NCBI GenBank assembly: GCA_002071415.1
Contig: MWFC01000002.1
Coordinates: 96,366 to 160,365 of the forward strand
Direction of reading: 5' to 3'
From: Bacteroidetes bacterium ADurb.Bin012
GTDB lineage: Bacteria; Bacteroidota; Bacteroidia; Bacteroidales; TTA-H9
Length of the DNA: 64,000 nucleotides
Position 1 is the first letter of the stretch; each line of letters opens with the position of its first letter. A model generated the notes under the pieces. That model did no database searches, had not been told where the DNA came from, and saw nothing but the letters and a program-made list of their open reading frames with translations. The position numbers were made by a program, and so were the translations under genes. Positions 47,203 to 56,289 of this stretch are shown in pieces.

Positions 47203-48900
47203 TTAGAATTTTCTTCTTCGATTTTTTCTAAAGGAAGAAATCAACAATCCTATCCCCATTATAATAGCTATCACAAATCCTATAATTCCCCAAACTGAAA
47301 CATTCGAAACCATTGGTCCTATTTTTTGATGAATGAGGATTGAAGAGCCAACGATTAAGGCTGCAATAATCAAACTCACTGCAATACGGTTGCTCGAGCT
47401 TTTAATCTCGTTGGCAAGGTTTTCTAAGCGGTGATGCTCCAAATGAATCTCGAATTGTCCTTCTTTCAACTTCTCCAACAGATCATAGATATTTTGTGGT
47501 AAATGTTCAATGAGTTCGACACTGGCATCCAACATATTGGCAGTACGTTTTTTCCAGCTTCGGGGGGAATAGAGTTTAAGATAAATTTTCCTAGTAAATG
47601 GCTTCACCATCTCCAGGATGTCGAAATCAGATTCTAACTGCTTGCCAATGGTTTCGGCAATCGACATGGCTCTGATCATCATCACGAAGTTGGAAGGTAT
47701 AGCCAAACGATGCCGCATTGCAATATCCAAGATATCCTGATTCATACGTGCCAGGCTGATTGTCTTGAAAGGTCGGTCGGTATAAATATCCAGAAGTTCT
47801 TTAATATCATGCCGAAGCAAGGTTTTATCCACTTCCTGCATTACAATTCCCAATTCCTGTAAACCTCTAATAATTTGGTCAAAATCTCTATGATTGATGG
47901 CTCGTAAAATTTTAGCAATACTCAATAGTGATTGATCATCCAAATGCCCCGTCATGCCAACATCCAGCATCACAATAGTATTGGGTGGAATCACGAAGAG
48001 GTTACCGGGATGCGGATCGGCATGGAAAAATCCATCCAACAGAATTTGTTTCAATAAAGCCTCTGCCGCCTGATGAGCCACTTTTTTCAAATCGAAGCGA
48101 GAGCGATACTTTTCATGGGTAATCTCCGAAATCTTTATCCCATCGATGAATTCCATCACAAGAAGGCGTTCGGTAGTTAAATCCCAATAAACTTCTGGAA
48201 TTTTTATACAATTGACATCTTTGAAATTAGTCCTGAATTTTTCGAAATTATGTGCCTCATTCAAAAAATCGAGTTCTTTTCTTATGGTTCTTTTCAATTC
48301 ATTTACCATAGCCATGGGATGATAAAATGGACCTTCCGGGAAACGTTTCTCGATTATGTTGGCAAAAGTTTCCAAAATAGAAATATCCAGTTCAATAGTA
48401 TTTTGAATATCAGGTTTTTGGACTTTTACCGCAACAACATTCCCATTCTGTAATACGGCTCTATGGACCTGACTTAATGAAGCCGAAGCAACGGGTTGCT
48501 CGTCGAATTCCTTGAATGCCTGAGCAATTGGTCGATGAAGCTCAGTTTCTATAATTTCTTGAATTTTTTTTACTTCTATCGGCGCCACAGTATCCTGAAG
48601 CTTTTCCAACTCACGGATATAGTCGGGAGGTAAAAAATCGGGACGGGTACTCAATATTTGACCAAACTTGATAAAAGTAGGCCCTAATTCTTCAAAAGCC
48701 ATACGAAGTCTTTCGGCATTCGATAATTTTTTATATCCCTTTTTCCGTTTCCTTAAGCGGGTAAAAATATTAACCCTCAAGGCACCCAAAAAATAATCCA
48801 GCCCAAATTTGAAGAAGACAGAAATAATCTGACGGCTTCGCCTGACTTTATCGAAATTGCTTCGAAACCGGAAATTTACATACGAATAAGGTTCGGCCAT
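47203..48900 (-). CDS. ABC1/AarF/UbiB family kinase-like protein
   Basis: A 565-residue membrane-anchored member of the ABC1 atypical kinase family. It has the KxGQ motif in FIKFGQILSTRPD near residue 77, the Ala-rich loop ASASLSQVH, the lysine strand VVAVKVQKP, the catalytic DGFFHADPHPGNL and the metal-binding LDVGMTG. Two C-terminal hydrophobic helices (about 510-557) anchor it. In other bacteria UbiB supports quinone synthesis or lipid handling; here no quinone gene is adjacent. The phasin-like gene ends 38 bases upstream on the same strand, which suggests co-transcription. Confidence 0.9.
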   Translation of the reverse strand: MAEPYSYVNFRFRSNFDKVRRSRQIISVFFKFGLDYFLGALRVNIFTRLRKRKKGYKKLSNAERLRMAFEELGPTFIKFGQILSTRPDFLPPDYIRELEKLQDTVAPIEVKKIQEIIETELHRPIAQAFKEFDEQPVASASLSQVHRAVLQNGNVVAVKVQKPDIQNTIELDISILETFANIIEKRFPEGPFYHPMAMVNELKRTIRKELDFLNEAHNFEKFRTNFKDVNCIKIPEVYWDLTTERLLVMEFIDGIKISEITHEKYRSRFDLKKVAHQAAEALLKQILLDGFFHADPHPGNLFVIPPNTIVMLDVGMTGHLDDQSLLSIAKILRAINHRDFDQIIRGLQELGIVMQEVDKTLLRHDIKELLDIYTDRPFKTISLARMNQDILDIAMRHRLAIPSNFVMMIRAMSIAETIGKQLESDFDILEMVKPFTRKIYLKLYSPRSWKKRTANMLDASVELIEHLPQNIYDLLEKLKEGQFEIHLEHHRLENLANEIKSSSNRIAVSLIIAALIVGSSILIHQKIGPMVSNVSVWGIIGFVIAIIMGIGLLISSFRKNRRRKF

Positions 48901-48938
48901 TGAATTGGCTTTAAAATTTCAATTCTCAAAAGAAAAAA

Positions 48939-49259
48939 TCATTCCTCCTTTTTTGCTGATGTCTGCGATAACTCCTCCACCTTCTTCTTCAGTTCCTCAA
49001 ATTCCTTTCTCGATGGAATATTCAACTTCGATAAGGCATTCTCGATTGATTTTTCGATCTTCTTCTCGAGTTCGGTTTTCGATTTTTCGGTTTGCTCCAT
49101 AACGTCTTTTATGAATTTTGCTTTTTCATTCTCCGATAATTCACCACGGCTGATCAATTCCTTGGCAAATTCTTCGGCCTTTTCGCGAGTCAGCGAAACT
49201 AACCCTATCCCAGCTAAAATCGCATTTTTAAAAAAGTCTACCATTTTTACATCCTCCAT
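48939..49259 (-). CDS. phasin-like coiled-coil protein
   Basis: A 106-residue protein with one short hydrophobic helix near the N-terminus (FFKNAILAGIGLVSLTREKAEEF) and then a long charged coiled coil rich in Glu and Lys. This is the form of polyhydroxyalkanoate granule-associated (phasin superfamily) proteins, which coat granules or membranes. The real start may be the Met at 49244 (MVDFF). No polymer synthase is in the window. Linkage with an ABC1 kinase gene, 38 bases downstream, suggests a membrane-lipid task shared by both. Confidence 0.65.
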   Translation of the reverse strand: MEDVKMVDFFKNAILAGIGLVSLTREKAEEFAKELISRGELSENEKAKFIKDVMEQTEKSKTELEKKIEKSIENALSKLNIPSRKEFEELKKKVEELSQTSAKKEE

Positions 49260-49723
49260 ATTTTAAGTTCAAAAACTCTTGATTCTTTGACTGATCGATA
49301 TATGTAATACTAAAATTCAATTATTCACCCTTCAAGCTCCTGATCCGAAAATCCGATTTTTATGGAATTTTATGTTTCTTGGTCTATCTATGTTGTTCCT
49401 GATTAGAATTTTTAGTGAAAATATCGAATTCAGCCTCTGAAACATTTTTTACAAAGATAATGCTCTTTTGACAAAATCATAGAGTTATGGCTCAGAAAGA
49501 AAAATTAAAATTTAAAACATTGCAGATTAATGTTCTACTATGGTTCGCCAGACCTATATCTCTTTATACGGATCTAGTGAGCTACTCATTATTTAAGAAA
49601 AAAATGAAAGGATTTACTCTTTGAAAATGGAGTAAAATACATCTTTTCTTATCCTTTATGTTCGACATTGATACACTTTAAATTATCGACATGAAATGAT
49701 TTTAAAGATCAGATGAGAAAACC
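49260..49723. other. intergenic region before the thrS operon
   Basis: About 460 AT-rich bases. The phasin gene promoter should lie near its left end. I looked for a T-box or attenuation leader before thrS and found no convincing structure, and no gene or repeat. Confidence 0.45.
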
Positions 49724-49731
49724 TAACTTTG
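49724..49731 (+). promoter_or_regulatory. -7 box TAACTTTG of the thrS-infC-rpmI-rplT operon
   Basis: An exact TAnnTTTG match 55 bases before the ATG at 49787. No good TTTG at the -33 position was seen. The leader would be about 50 bases, too short for a T-box. Confidence 0.5.
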
Positions 49732-49786
49732 CACGCCCAAAATTGACCCAATGAGATCAGTTTTGTTTTATCACAATTATTTGATA

Positions 49787-51718
49787 ATGATTAACATAAA
49801 ATTTCCCGATCAAAGTATTCGGCAATATCCAGAAGGAGTTACAGGATTAGAAATAGCCAGAAGCATAAATGAAGGTTTAGCGCGGAAGGTGCTTGCCATC
49901 AAGTTAAACGGTGAAGTTTGGGATGTTACGCGGCCTATATTTCAAGATGCCAGCATTCGTTTACTCACATGGGATGATGATGAAGGCAAAGCCACAATGT
50001 GGCATTCATCGGCGCATTTAATGGCAGAAGCCATCGAAAGCCTTTATCCTGGTGTAAAATTCGGAGTTGGTCCCGATATAGAGAATGGTTTCTATTATGA
50101 TATCGATTTTGGTGATTACCAGATTTCATCAGACGACTTCAAGAAAATCGAAGATCGCATGCTAGAACTTGCACGTCAAAAGCAGGAATTCAAAAGAAGA
50201 GATGTGAGTAAAGCCGAGGCGCTGGAATATTTTCGACGCAAAGGCGATGAGTATAAGATCGAACTAATCAATGATTTGGAAGATGGTAGCATCACTTTAT
50301 ACGAAACAGGTCAATTTACTGATTTGTGCCGTGGGCCACATTTGCCCAATACCTCGCCCATCAAGGCGGTAAAATTATTATCGATAGCCGGTGCTTACTG
50401 GAGAGGAGATGAAAAACGCAAAATGCTTACGCGTCTCTATGGCATTACCTTTCCGAAAGCCGAGATGCTTGCTGAATTCCTCAATATGCTCGAAGAAGCA
50501 AAAAAAAGAGATCATCGTAAAATTGGAAAAGAGCTCGATTTATTTCATTTCTCTTCACGCGTGGGTAATGGTTTGCCCCTTTGGACGCCGCGCGGAGCTT
50601 TACTGCGCGAACGACTCACCGATTTTCTGAAAAAGGAACTCTATAAAAGAGGTTATGTCTTAGTGGCTTCACCTCACATTGGCAATGTCAACCTTTATAA
50701 AACTTCAGGCCATTATGAAAAATACGGTGCCGATTCCTTCCGACCCATTTCTACTCCCGAACCTGGTGAAGAGTTTATGCTGAAACCCATGAACTGTCCA
50801 CATCATTGCGAAATCTACAATCGTAAACCAATGTCTTATAAAGAATTGCCTCAAAGATATGCCGAGTTTGGAACGGTTTATCGTTACGAACAGTCAGGTG
50901 TTTTGCATGGATTAACCAGAGTAAGAGGCTTTACTCAGGATGATGCACATATTTTTTGCCGTCCCGACCAATTGAAAGAAGAATTTATCGGGGTGATCGA
51001 TCTTGTTCTTTTTCTTTTCAAAACTTTCGATTTCAATAACTTCATTGCGCAGGTTTCGTTGAGAGACCCTGAGAATAAGATTAAGTACATTGGATCGGAT
51101 GAAAACTGGGATAGAGCCGAACAAGCCATCATAGAAGCCGCCGAAGAGAAAAATTTGAACCCTGTCTTGGTAAAAGGTGAGGCAGCTTTTTACGGCCCAA
51201 AACTCGATTTTATTGTAAAGGATGCCATTGGGCGAAAATGGCAGCTTAGTACGATACAAGTGGATTATAACTTACCCGAACGTTTCGAATTGGAATATAT
51301 TGGTGCCGATAACCAACGGCATCGCCCTATTATGATTCATAGAGCCATTTTTGGTTCGATCGAACGTTTTGTAGCCGTGATGCTGGAGCACACAGCCGGG
51401 AAATTTCCTTTATGGCTAGCTCCCACACAGGCCATCATTCTTCCAGTGAGTGAAAAATTTCATAATTATGCAGAAAATATTTTACAATTATTAAAAAATT
51501 GCGAAATTCGCAGCCTCATTGACGATAGAAGTGAAAAAATCGGGAAAAAAATACGAGATGCTGAATTACAACGAATTCCATATATGCTTATCGTTGGTGA
51601 AAAAGAAGAAAACAACAACACAGTATCAGTGAGAAAACAAGGACAAGGCGACATGGGAAGCTTTAAAGTACAAGAATTCGTTGATGCTGTGGAAATAGAA
51701 GTGCAGAATTTCAAATAA
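49787..51718 (+). CDS. thrS: threonyl-tRNA synthetase
   Basis: A 643-residue class II aminoacyl-tRNA synthetase that charges tRNA-Thr. It has an N-terminal TGS domain, an editing domain with H73-x3-H77 (HSSAH) and a catalytic core whose zinc ligands read C337, H388 and H518, in line with C334, H385 and H511 of E. coli. The anticodon-binding domain ends the protein. The ATG at 49787 gives the usual MINI-type N-terminus; an in-frame ATG at 49751 would add 12 unusual residues. It is first in the thrS-infC-rpmI-rplT order, which is widely conserved. Confidence 0.96.
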   Translation: MINIKFPDQSIRQYPEGVTGLEIARSINEGLARKVLAIKLNGEVWDVTRPIFQDASIRLLTWDDDEGKATMWHSSAHLMAEAIESLYPGVKFGVGPDIENGFYYDIDFGDYQISSDDFKKIEDRMLELARQKQEFKRRDVSKAEALEYFRRKGDEYKIELINDLEDGSITLYETGQFTDLCRGPHLPNTSPIKAVKLLSIAGAYWRGDEKRKMLTRLYGITFPKAEMLAEFLNMLEEAKKRDHRKIGKELDLFHFSSRVGNGLPLWTPRGALLRERLTDFLKKELYKRGYVLVASPHIGNVNLYKTSGHYEKYGADSFRPISTPEPGEEFMLKPMNCPHHCEIYNRKPMSYKELPQRYAEFGTVYRYEQSGVLHGLTRVRGFTQDDAHIFCRPDQLKEEFIGVIDLVLFLFKTFDFNNFIAQVSLRDPENKIKYIGSDENWDRAEQAIIEAAEEKNLNPVLVKGEAAFYGPKLDFIVKDAIGRKWQLSTIQVDYNLPERFELEYIGADNQRHRPIMIHRAIFGSIERFVAVMLEHTAGKFPLWLAPTQAIILPVSEKFHNYAENILQLLKNCEIRSLIDDRSEKIGKKIRDAELQRIPYMLIVGEKEENNNTVSVRKQGQGDMGSFKVQEFVDAVEIEVQNFK

Positions 51719-51767
51719 GGCAGAGAAATGCTGCCAAAAAATCATATATATGTTTAACCAAATCAAA

Positions 51768-51784
51768 AAGGAGGAAGATTTATA
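51768..51784 (+). promoter_or_regulatory. strong Shine-Dalgarno and ATA start of infC
   Basis: AAGGAGG at 51768-51774 is seven bases before ATA at 51782-51784. Such a perfect Shine-Dalgarno is rare in Bacteroidota and marks this ATA as the infC start. No ATG, GTG or TTG gives a full IF3 N-terminus. Confidence 0.8.
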
Positions 51785-52339
51785 GCTGCATTACAAAAGC
51801 GACCTGAAAAGAACCCGGCCGCAAAAAATCAGGAAGAACCCTATAGGGTAAACGAAAAGATAAAAGCGCCCATTGTTCGGGTAGTAGGTGATAATTTCGA
51901 ACAAAGAATCGTTACCATAAAGGAAGCCCTCGAAATAGCCGATCAAATGGAGCTGGATCTGGTAGAAATTTCACCCAATGCCAACCCACCTGTTTGCAAA
52001 CTCATCGATTACAGTAAATTTATGTATGAACTCAAACGCAAGCAAAAAGAGGCAAAGGCAAAAGCGGCCAAGGTAATATTAAAGGAAATACGTTTAGGAC
52101 CTAATACCGACGAGCATGATTTCAACTTTAAACTCAATCATGCCCGTAAATTCCTCGAAGAAGGCGCAAAAGTAAAGGTAGAAGTTCTTTTTAAGGGTAG
52201 AACCATCGTTTATAAGGAAAAAGGAGAAATTATCCTTCTCGAATTTGCCCAAGCACTCGAAGATATTGGCAAACTCGAGAGCCTTCCAAAACTCGAAGGA
52301 AAACGAATGTTTATCACCATAGCACCTAAAAAATCTTAA
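51782..52339 (+). CDS. infC: translation initiation factor IF-3, non-canonical ATA start
   Basis: A 185-residue initiation factor that keeps the 30S subunit free and checks the start codon. Conserved blocks are [10 protein letters not shown] near residue 20, [19 protein letters not shown], the [17 protein letters not shown] linker and HDFNFKL. The first ATG in frame (51947) falls in the middle of the N-domain and would remove about 55 conserved residues. The frame opens properly at ATA 51782 after a perfect Shine-Dalgarno. IF3 rejects weak starts, so a rare start codon gives autoregulation, as with AUU in E. coli infC. The AUA reading is my inference from alignment by eye. Confidence 0.9.
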   Translation: MAALQKRPEKNPAAKNQEEPYRVNEKIKAPIVRVVGDNFEQRIVTIKEALEIADQMELDLVEISPNANPPVCKLIDYSKFMYELKRKQKEAKAKAAKVILKEIRLGPNTDEHDFNFKLNHARKFLEEGAKVKVEVLFKGRTIVYKEKGEIILLEFAQALEDIGKLESLPKLEGKRMFITIAPKKS

Positions 52340-52388
52340 AGAATAAGAAATAAATAAAAAAACCGTTCATAATAATAAAAGTCAAAAG

Positions 52389-52583
52389 ATGCCTAAAATG
52401 AAATCGAAATCCAGTGCTAAGAAACGTTTTACTTACACTGGAACAGGAAAAATCAAGCGCAAACATGCTTTTAAGAGTCATATCCTGACTAAAAAGGACA
52501 CCAAGCGAAAACGTAATCTTACTCATTCCACTCTGGTATCCAAAGCCGATTACTCAACAGTAAAAAAGATGCTCGCTTGCTAA
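52389..52583 (+). CDS. rpmI: 50S ribosomal protein L35
   Basis: A 64-residue basic ribosomal protein with the family opening [14 protein letters not shown], the [15 protein letters not shown] block and a short C-terminal helix. It lies 49 bases after infC and 82 bases before rplT, the order of the conserved operon. Together with L20 it belongs to the large-subunit core. Confidence 0.96.
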   Translation: MPKMKSKSSAKKRFTYTGTGKIKRKHAFKSHILTKKDTKRKRNLTHSTLVSKADYSTVKKMLAC

Positions 52584-52604
52584 TAATTTACTTTATGTCT
52601 AACC

Positions 52605-52652
52605 TTACGTTCAGCTCATCAAGATTCTGAAACCGTCAGAACGCTGACGTAA
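52605..52652 (+). promoter_or_regulatory. two-part hairpin in the rplT leader (possible L20 control site)
   Basis: The outer stem is TTACGTTCAGC with GCTGACGTAA (one bulged T). The inner stem is TTCTGA with TCAGAA, with a short AACCG loop. The structure ends 13 bases before the rplT ATG and is followed by an A-rich stretch rather than T, so it is not a terminator. L20 binds and represses its own message in E. coli and Bacillus; this could be the local site. Confidence 0.5.
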
Positions 52653-52665
52653 AAAAAACAAAAAA

Positions 52666-53007
52666 ATGCCAAGATCAGTTAATGTAGTTACATCACACAG
52701 AAAAAGAAGGAAGTTCCTCAGAAGAACTCGTGGTCAATTTGGCCGTCGTAAAAATGTGTGGACCGTTGCAAGGAACTCATGGGAGAAAGGCCAATTGTAT
52801 GCTTACCGCGACCGACGTGCCAAGAAACGCTCTTTCAGGGCATTATGGATTACTCGTATCAATGCAGCCGTACGCCAGTATGGAATGTCTTATTCCGAAT
52901 TTATGGGTAAACTCGATAAAGCCAATATTCGCCTCAACAGAAAAGTATTGGCCGACCTTGCCATGAATCATCCCGACGCCTTTAAAGCATTGGTCGATCA
53001 ATTATAG
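52666..53007 (+). CDS. rplT: 50S ribosomal protein L20
   Basis: A 113-residue basic protein needed early in 50S assembly. It opens [16 protein letters not shown], has [15 protein letters not shown] and the [20 protein letters not shown] block that contacts 23S rRNA. A 48-base leader hairpin precedes it. It is the last gene of the thrS operon and is followed by a strong terminator. Confidence 0.97.
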   Translation: MPRSVNVVTSHRKRRKFLRRTRGQFGRRKNVWTVARNSWEKGQLYAYRDRRAKKRSFRALWITRINAAVRQYGMSYSEFMGKLDKANIRLNRKVLADLAMNHPDAFKALVDQL

Positions 53008-53027
53008 GCAGCAATTACCTTAAACCT

Positions 53028-53068
53028 GAAAGCGGCCCTTGATGTATTACAAGCGCCGCTTTCTTTTT
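53028..53068 (+). terminator. terminator of the thrS-infC-rpmI-rplT operon
   Basis: The stem AAGCGGC/GCCGCTT with a loop of about 18 bases is followed by TCTTTTT. It ends 11 bases before the nth start. Confidence 0.8.
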
Positions 53069-53079
53069 ACTTATTCAGT

Positions 53080-53742
53080 ATGACAACCAAAGAACGCTAC
53101 AAAAGATTCATTGCATGGTTTTCGGAAAATATGCCAGAAGCTTCGACTGAACCGGTATATCAAAATCCCTACCAGTTGATTGTAGCAGTTATTCTTTCAG
53201 CCCAATGCACCGATAAGCGCGTTAACCAGATTACCCCGGCCTTTTTTGAAAAATTTCCCAATGCCATCAGTTTGGCCACAGCATCCCATGAAGAAGTCTT
53301 AGCCTTGATAAAATCATGCTCCTATCCCAATAATAAAACTAAGAACTTGATTGGCATGGCACAGACGCTGCTTGAAAAATTCAGTGGTCAGGTGCCCGAT
53401 AATCTGGATGATTTGGAGAGTTTGCCTGGTGTTGGCAGAAAAACGGCCAATGTGATTCTTTCGGTTGCATTCAACAAGCCGGCCATGCCCGTCGATACAC
53501 ATGTTCATAGAGTTGCAAGAAGAATTGGCCTCGTAAAAGATGCCCGAACTCCCTTGGAAACCGAGAAACAATTAACTCGCTACATTCCAGCTCATTATCT
53601 CTCAAAAGCTCATCACTGGCTTATTTTACATGGAAGATATGTATGCCAGGCACGTAAGCCCAAATGCGATATTTGCGGAATACAAGATATTTGCCTGTAT
53701 TATCAAAACATCATCAAACCGCCACAAGGCCCTGAACCCTGA
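53080..53742 (+). CDS. nth: endonuclease III
   Basis: A 220-residue DNA glycosylase/AP lyase that removes oxidised pyrimidines. It has the helix-hairpin-helix LPGVGRKTANVIL with its catalytic Lys, the catalytic Asp in MPVDTHVHRVARR, and a C-terminal [4Fe-4S] loop C-x6-C-x2-C-x5-C (CQARKPKCDICGIQDIC). It starts right after the rplT terminator. Its 3' end overlaps the converging hydrolase gene by 29 bases. Confidence 0.95.
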   Translation: MTTKERYKRFIAWFSENMPEASTEPVYQNPYQLIVAVILSAQCTDKRVNQITPAFFEKFPNAISLATASHEEVLALIKSCSYPNNKTKNLIGMAQTLLEKFSGQVPDNLDDLESLPGVGRKTANVILSVAFNKPAMPVDTHVHRVARRIGLVKDARTPLETEKQLTRYIPAHYLSKAHHWLILHGRYVCQARKPKCDICGIQDICLYYQNIIKPPQGPEP

Positions 53743-54388
53743 TAGGCAGCACAAGCATCCAGTTGCCCAAGGCAATCTGCTCCTTAAAACAGGCCGTACG
53801 GTATATCGTCTTTCGTAAGATGGGATTGCTATGATACTTCAACCATTGATGCCTGACATCGCAATATCGTGTAACCCATTCTTTCTCGTTGCCTCCCCGT
53901 GCTGGAATCTTTTCACCAAATCTACGCCTCAAAAAGTCAGGTACCCGTCCAGAATGAATATAACTATCGTAAATAACCAGTAAACTCAAGGGAAGCTCAA
54001 ATCCATTGGTAGTAAAAAACTTGAAGGCTGGCTGATAATATGTCTGGTCGAAAAATTCATCCTGAACACTGATCATCAAAGGATCATTGCGCCCGGCTTG
54101 TATAAGCAATTGTTTAAAAACTTGATCGTTCGTAAGCGGTGTTTTCCCAATTCGTGGTTCGTACTCACTCAATTGAGCTGCATATACACCTTCTCTTTTG
54201 ATATACCTCAGGATAAGGTCTCTTAGTCCACTATATTCTGTGGTCTGGCTGCGACCAAAAGTAATCTGAGGAATTCCTCCTGGACCATCGTTCATCACTA
54301 CTAGGGCATCATAACGTCCTTCTAACTTTCCGGTTTCGAAAACGTTTACAACCTGCAAAATTTTGCGCTTGATTTCGGGAGTAATCAT
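53714..54388 (-). CDS. GH46 chitosanase-like glycoside hydrolase
   Basis: A 224-residue protein with no signal peptide that resembles family 46 chitosanases and the lysozyme superfamily. E18 (in VFETGKLEGRYD) and D34 (in NDGPGGIPQITFG) sit where the catalytic Glu and Asp of chitosanases lie, and YDSYIHSG near 130-137 fits a later family block. As these bacteria have no chitosan of their own, peptidoglycan or a foreign glycan may be the target. It is the last of four tightly spaced leftward genes (gaps of 11 or 12 bases). How it leaves the cell, if at all, is not clear. Confidence 0.65.
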   Translation of the reverse strand: MITPEIKRKILQVVNVFETGKLEGRYDALVVMNDGPGGIPQITFGRSQTTEYSGLRDLILRYIKREGVYAAQLSEYEPRIGKTPLTNDQVFKQLLIQAGRNDPLMISVQDEFFDQTYYQPAFKFFTTNGFELPLSLLVIYDSYIHSGRVPDFLRRRFGEKIPARGGNEKEWVTRYCDVRHQWLKYHSNPILRKTIYRTACFKEQIALGNWMLVLPIRVQGLVAV

Positions 54389-54400
54389 TTTTCTAAGGAT

Positions 54401-55168
54401 TTACACACGAGCATAATCGAGAATCTTGTTGTTGGTAATCAATCCCAGAATAGGTTCTGTGGCTTTGCCACTTTTGGTTACGAACACATCCTGGCATTCT
54501 GGAATGGCATCCATGGCCTTTTTGGCATCAAGCAAGGTACTGTTCTCCGCAATGAAATTAAATCCCTTGTACATCATGGCTTTCACGGCATCGCTTGCTT
54601 GTTCCTCCATATCACTGAAAGTGAGGTCGTCGGTATTTTTCTCGATTGGGACTATACCCATCGAGACCTCAGCCAGAAATCGATAGAAAGTGCTGCGATG
54701 GATAATATATTTCAATGTCTTATCTCGATTGAGTATAGCATAACGATTATATTCCCTGAACCTCTCATCATCGAGAATATCGCGTATTGTACGAGTTTTG
54801 GTTTCGTCATAATCAAGGTAGGTAATTTTTTCGAGTGGAAGCATGGCATCCTTAGCCATGATTTTGGCTATTTTTTCTTCGGGTTTCATGCTCTCGATGA
54901 TATTTTGATAAGATTTTGTAGCAGCGTCGAAATTTTCGCGACTGAAGTAAAAAGCCAGAATGGTACCTATCCATGTTCCCCAAAGCGGCAAAAGAGTTTG
55001 AGCCACAAATTTCAATCCCTCCATCCTGTCCTGCTCACTCGAGATGCGAACGGCTACAATAGCCACATAAACCGTGGCCACGAGAATCACAAGGGTAATC
55101 AAAAAAGCAATGACATTCCTTGCACTCATGTAATCTTTAGTTGGACTGTTGCCATTATTATTTTCCAT
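54401..55168 (-). CDS. two-helix membrane protein with CBS-like C-terminal domain
   Basis: A 255-residue protein. Two hydrophobic helices lie at about 18-42 and 53-70, separated by a short loop. A linker with AAKTSYQNIIES-like helix follows, and then about 150 cytoplasmic residues that resemble a pair of CBS motifs (IAKIMAKDAMLPL, LKYIIHRSTFYRFL, ECQDVFVTKSGKATEPILGLI). CBS domains often sense adenosine nucleotides. It lies between the hydrolase and small helical gene in a four-gene operon, so it may be the regulatory or anchoring part. The family was not recognised; the CBS reading is by eye. Confidence 0.55.
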   Translation of the reverse strand: MENNNGNSPTKDYMSARNVIAFLITLVILVATVYVAIVAVRISSEQDRMEGLKFVAQTLLPLWGTWIGTILAFYFSRENFDAATKSYQNIIESMKPEEKIAKIMAKDAMLPLEKITYLDYDETKTRTIRDILDDERFREYNRYAILNRDKTLKYIIHRSTFYRFLAEVSMGIVPIEKNTDDLTFSDMEEQASDAVKAMMYKGFNFIAENSTLLDAKKAMDAIPECQDVFVTKSGKATEPILGLITNNKILDYARV

Positions 55169-55179
55169 AGTTAATCTAT

Positions 55180-55494
55180 TTATAAGAGTTTCAATAAATA
55201 ATCTGTAATAAATTGTATGGAAGCATTGGCGGCTTGCTGTATGGATGCTTTGGCCATAACCTGCATTGACAGTAAATGAGCCTCAATTACCTTCTCTTCG
55301 TCGGCTAATTCCGATTCCAATTCTTCCTTGGTAATAAAACCTCGAGTATAAAGTTCGGCAAGCTGCTCAAGACGTTGTTTCCGTTTTTCTATAATATATC
55401 GGGCATAAGTTTTCACATCTTCCTTTCCTTCTTCCAATTCATTTTTCAAAATGGATGAAAGTCCCTCGATCAAATCTTCAAAATTTAAGTCCAT
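55180..55494 (-). CDS. small helical protein of unknown function
   Basis: A 104-residue acidic, almost fully helical protein: KNELEEGKEDVKTYARYIIE, then RLEQLAELYTRGFITKEELE with a likely turn at Gly, then a hydrophobic C-terminal helix (QQAANASIQFITDYLLKLL). It has no signal peptide and no cysteine. It is 11 bases from both neighbours. It probably works as an adaptor for the membrane protein or hydrolase encoded beside it; that is a guess from position. Confidence 0.6.
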   Translation of the reverse strand: MDLNFEDLIEGLSSILKNELEEGKEDVKTYARYIIEKRKQRLEQLAELYTRGFITKEELESELADEEKVIEAHLLSMQVMAKASIQQAANASIQFITDYLLKLL

Positions 55495-55505
55495 AGCAAA
55501 AAAAT

Positions 55506-56012
55506 TTATTGAATGGTTTTGGCTTTTTCGGCATTCAGAAAGGCAACAAAGAGTTCGTGAAATCTGTCGCGATGGATAGGAGCAAGATGCAGGTTATAAG
55601 TATTATTTTTTCGATGTTGCTCCTTATATTTCACCCAGAGATCGAGAACGGTCTTGGATATGCGAGCCGACTCGCTATTCAAAGGCTTGGCCTCCGACTG
55701 TAACCACAACGAACGCAGCTCGAGCTCGATAGCCTGATAAGAATCAGAAAAATTAGCATAAGCAAGATCGGATGAATCTGTATTCATCAAGTTTAAATAA
55801 AATGAATCGATAGATTTAGCAATTTGAAGCGTTTGAGTTATCACGGCTTCGTCTCGGTTGGGGATGAGTTGAACCCGGCACGAAGTAAAAGAAACAATTC
55901 CCGCCATAACAAAGGTTAAGAGCAGATAACCCCGAGCAAACCGCCCGAATGGAAAAGACGAAAACATACTCGAACGATGAGGATTGGCTTTTACAGAACG
56001 AATTTCTTTCAT
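55506..56012 (-). CDS. putative lipoprotein of unknown function
   Basis: The first gene of the four-gene cassette. A hydrophobic stretch with lipobox FTSC places a lipidated Cys at residue 45 from the first ATG, or at residue 30 from the ATG at 55967. The shorter start is the more usual lipoprotein signal, but I leave the full frame. The mature part (about 120 residues) is helical with a conserved-looking WxKYKEQHRK stretch and resembles no family I know. It would be held in the envelope, so the cassette spans membrane, envelope and hydrolase parts. Confidence 0.6.
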   Translation of the reverse strand: MKEIRSVKANPHRSSMFSSFPFGRFARGYLLLTFVMAGIVSFTSCRVQLIPNRDEAVITQTLQIAKSIDSFYLNLMNTDSSDLAYANFSDSYQAIELELRSLWLQSEAKPLNSESARISKTVLDLWVKYKEQHRKNNTYNLHLAPIHRDRFHELFVAFLNAEKAKTIQ

Positions 56013-56289
56013 GTTGCACGAATTTATTTTAAAAATCCTTGGATGTTCGGTTGATGGGCGCGTAAAATATTATTCAGCCTTTTTGAATTCATTGATGATG
56101 ATATGATTTCAAATAGAATGAAATACAACGCCAAATATAAAAAAGAAAAATGTATAGAGAATCGAATTTTTAATGGGTTGTGAAAAATTTATAACAAAAC
56201 CCCAATCATTCGATTTAGTCTGCAAAGAATTCTAATCGAAACTAATGAGGTGATGTTCCAAAGATAGGTTAACCATCTCTTTGTAAAAC

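Noticed and set aside
49260..49786. A T-box or threonine attenuator leader before thrS
   Set aside because: The likely leader is only about 50 bases and no T-box consensus or terminator hairpin was seen.
53714..53742. The 29-base overlap of nth and the hydrolase gene as evidence against one of them
   Set aside because: Both proteins are supported by family motifs over their length and converging 3' overlaps of this size are common.
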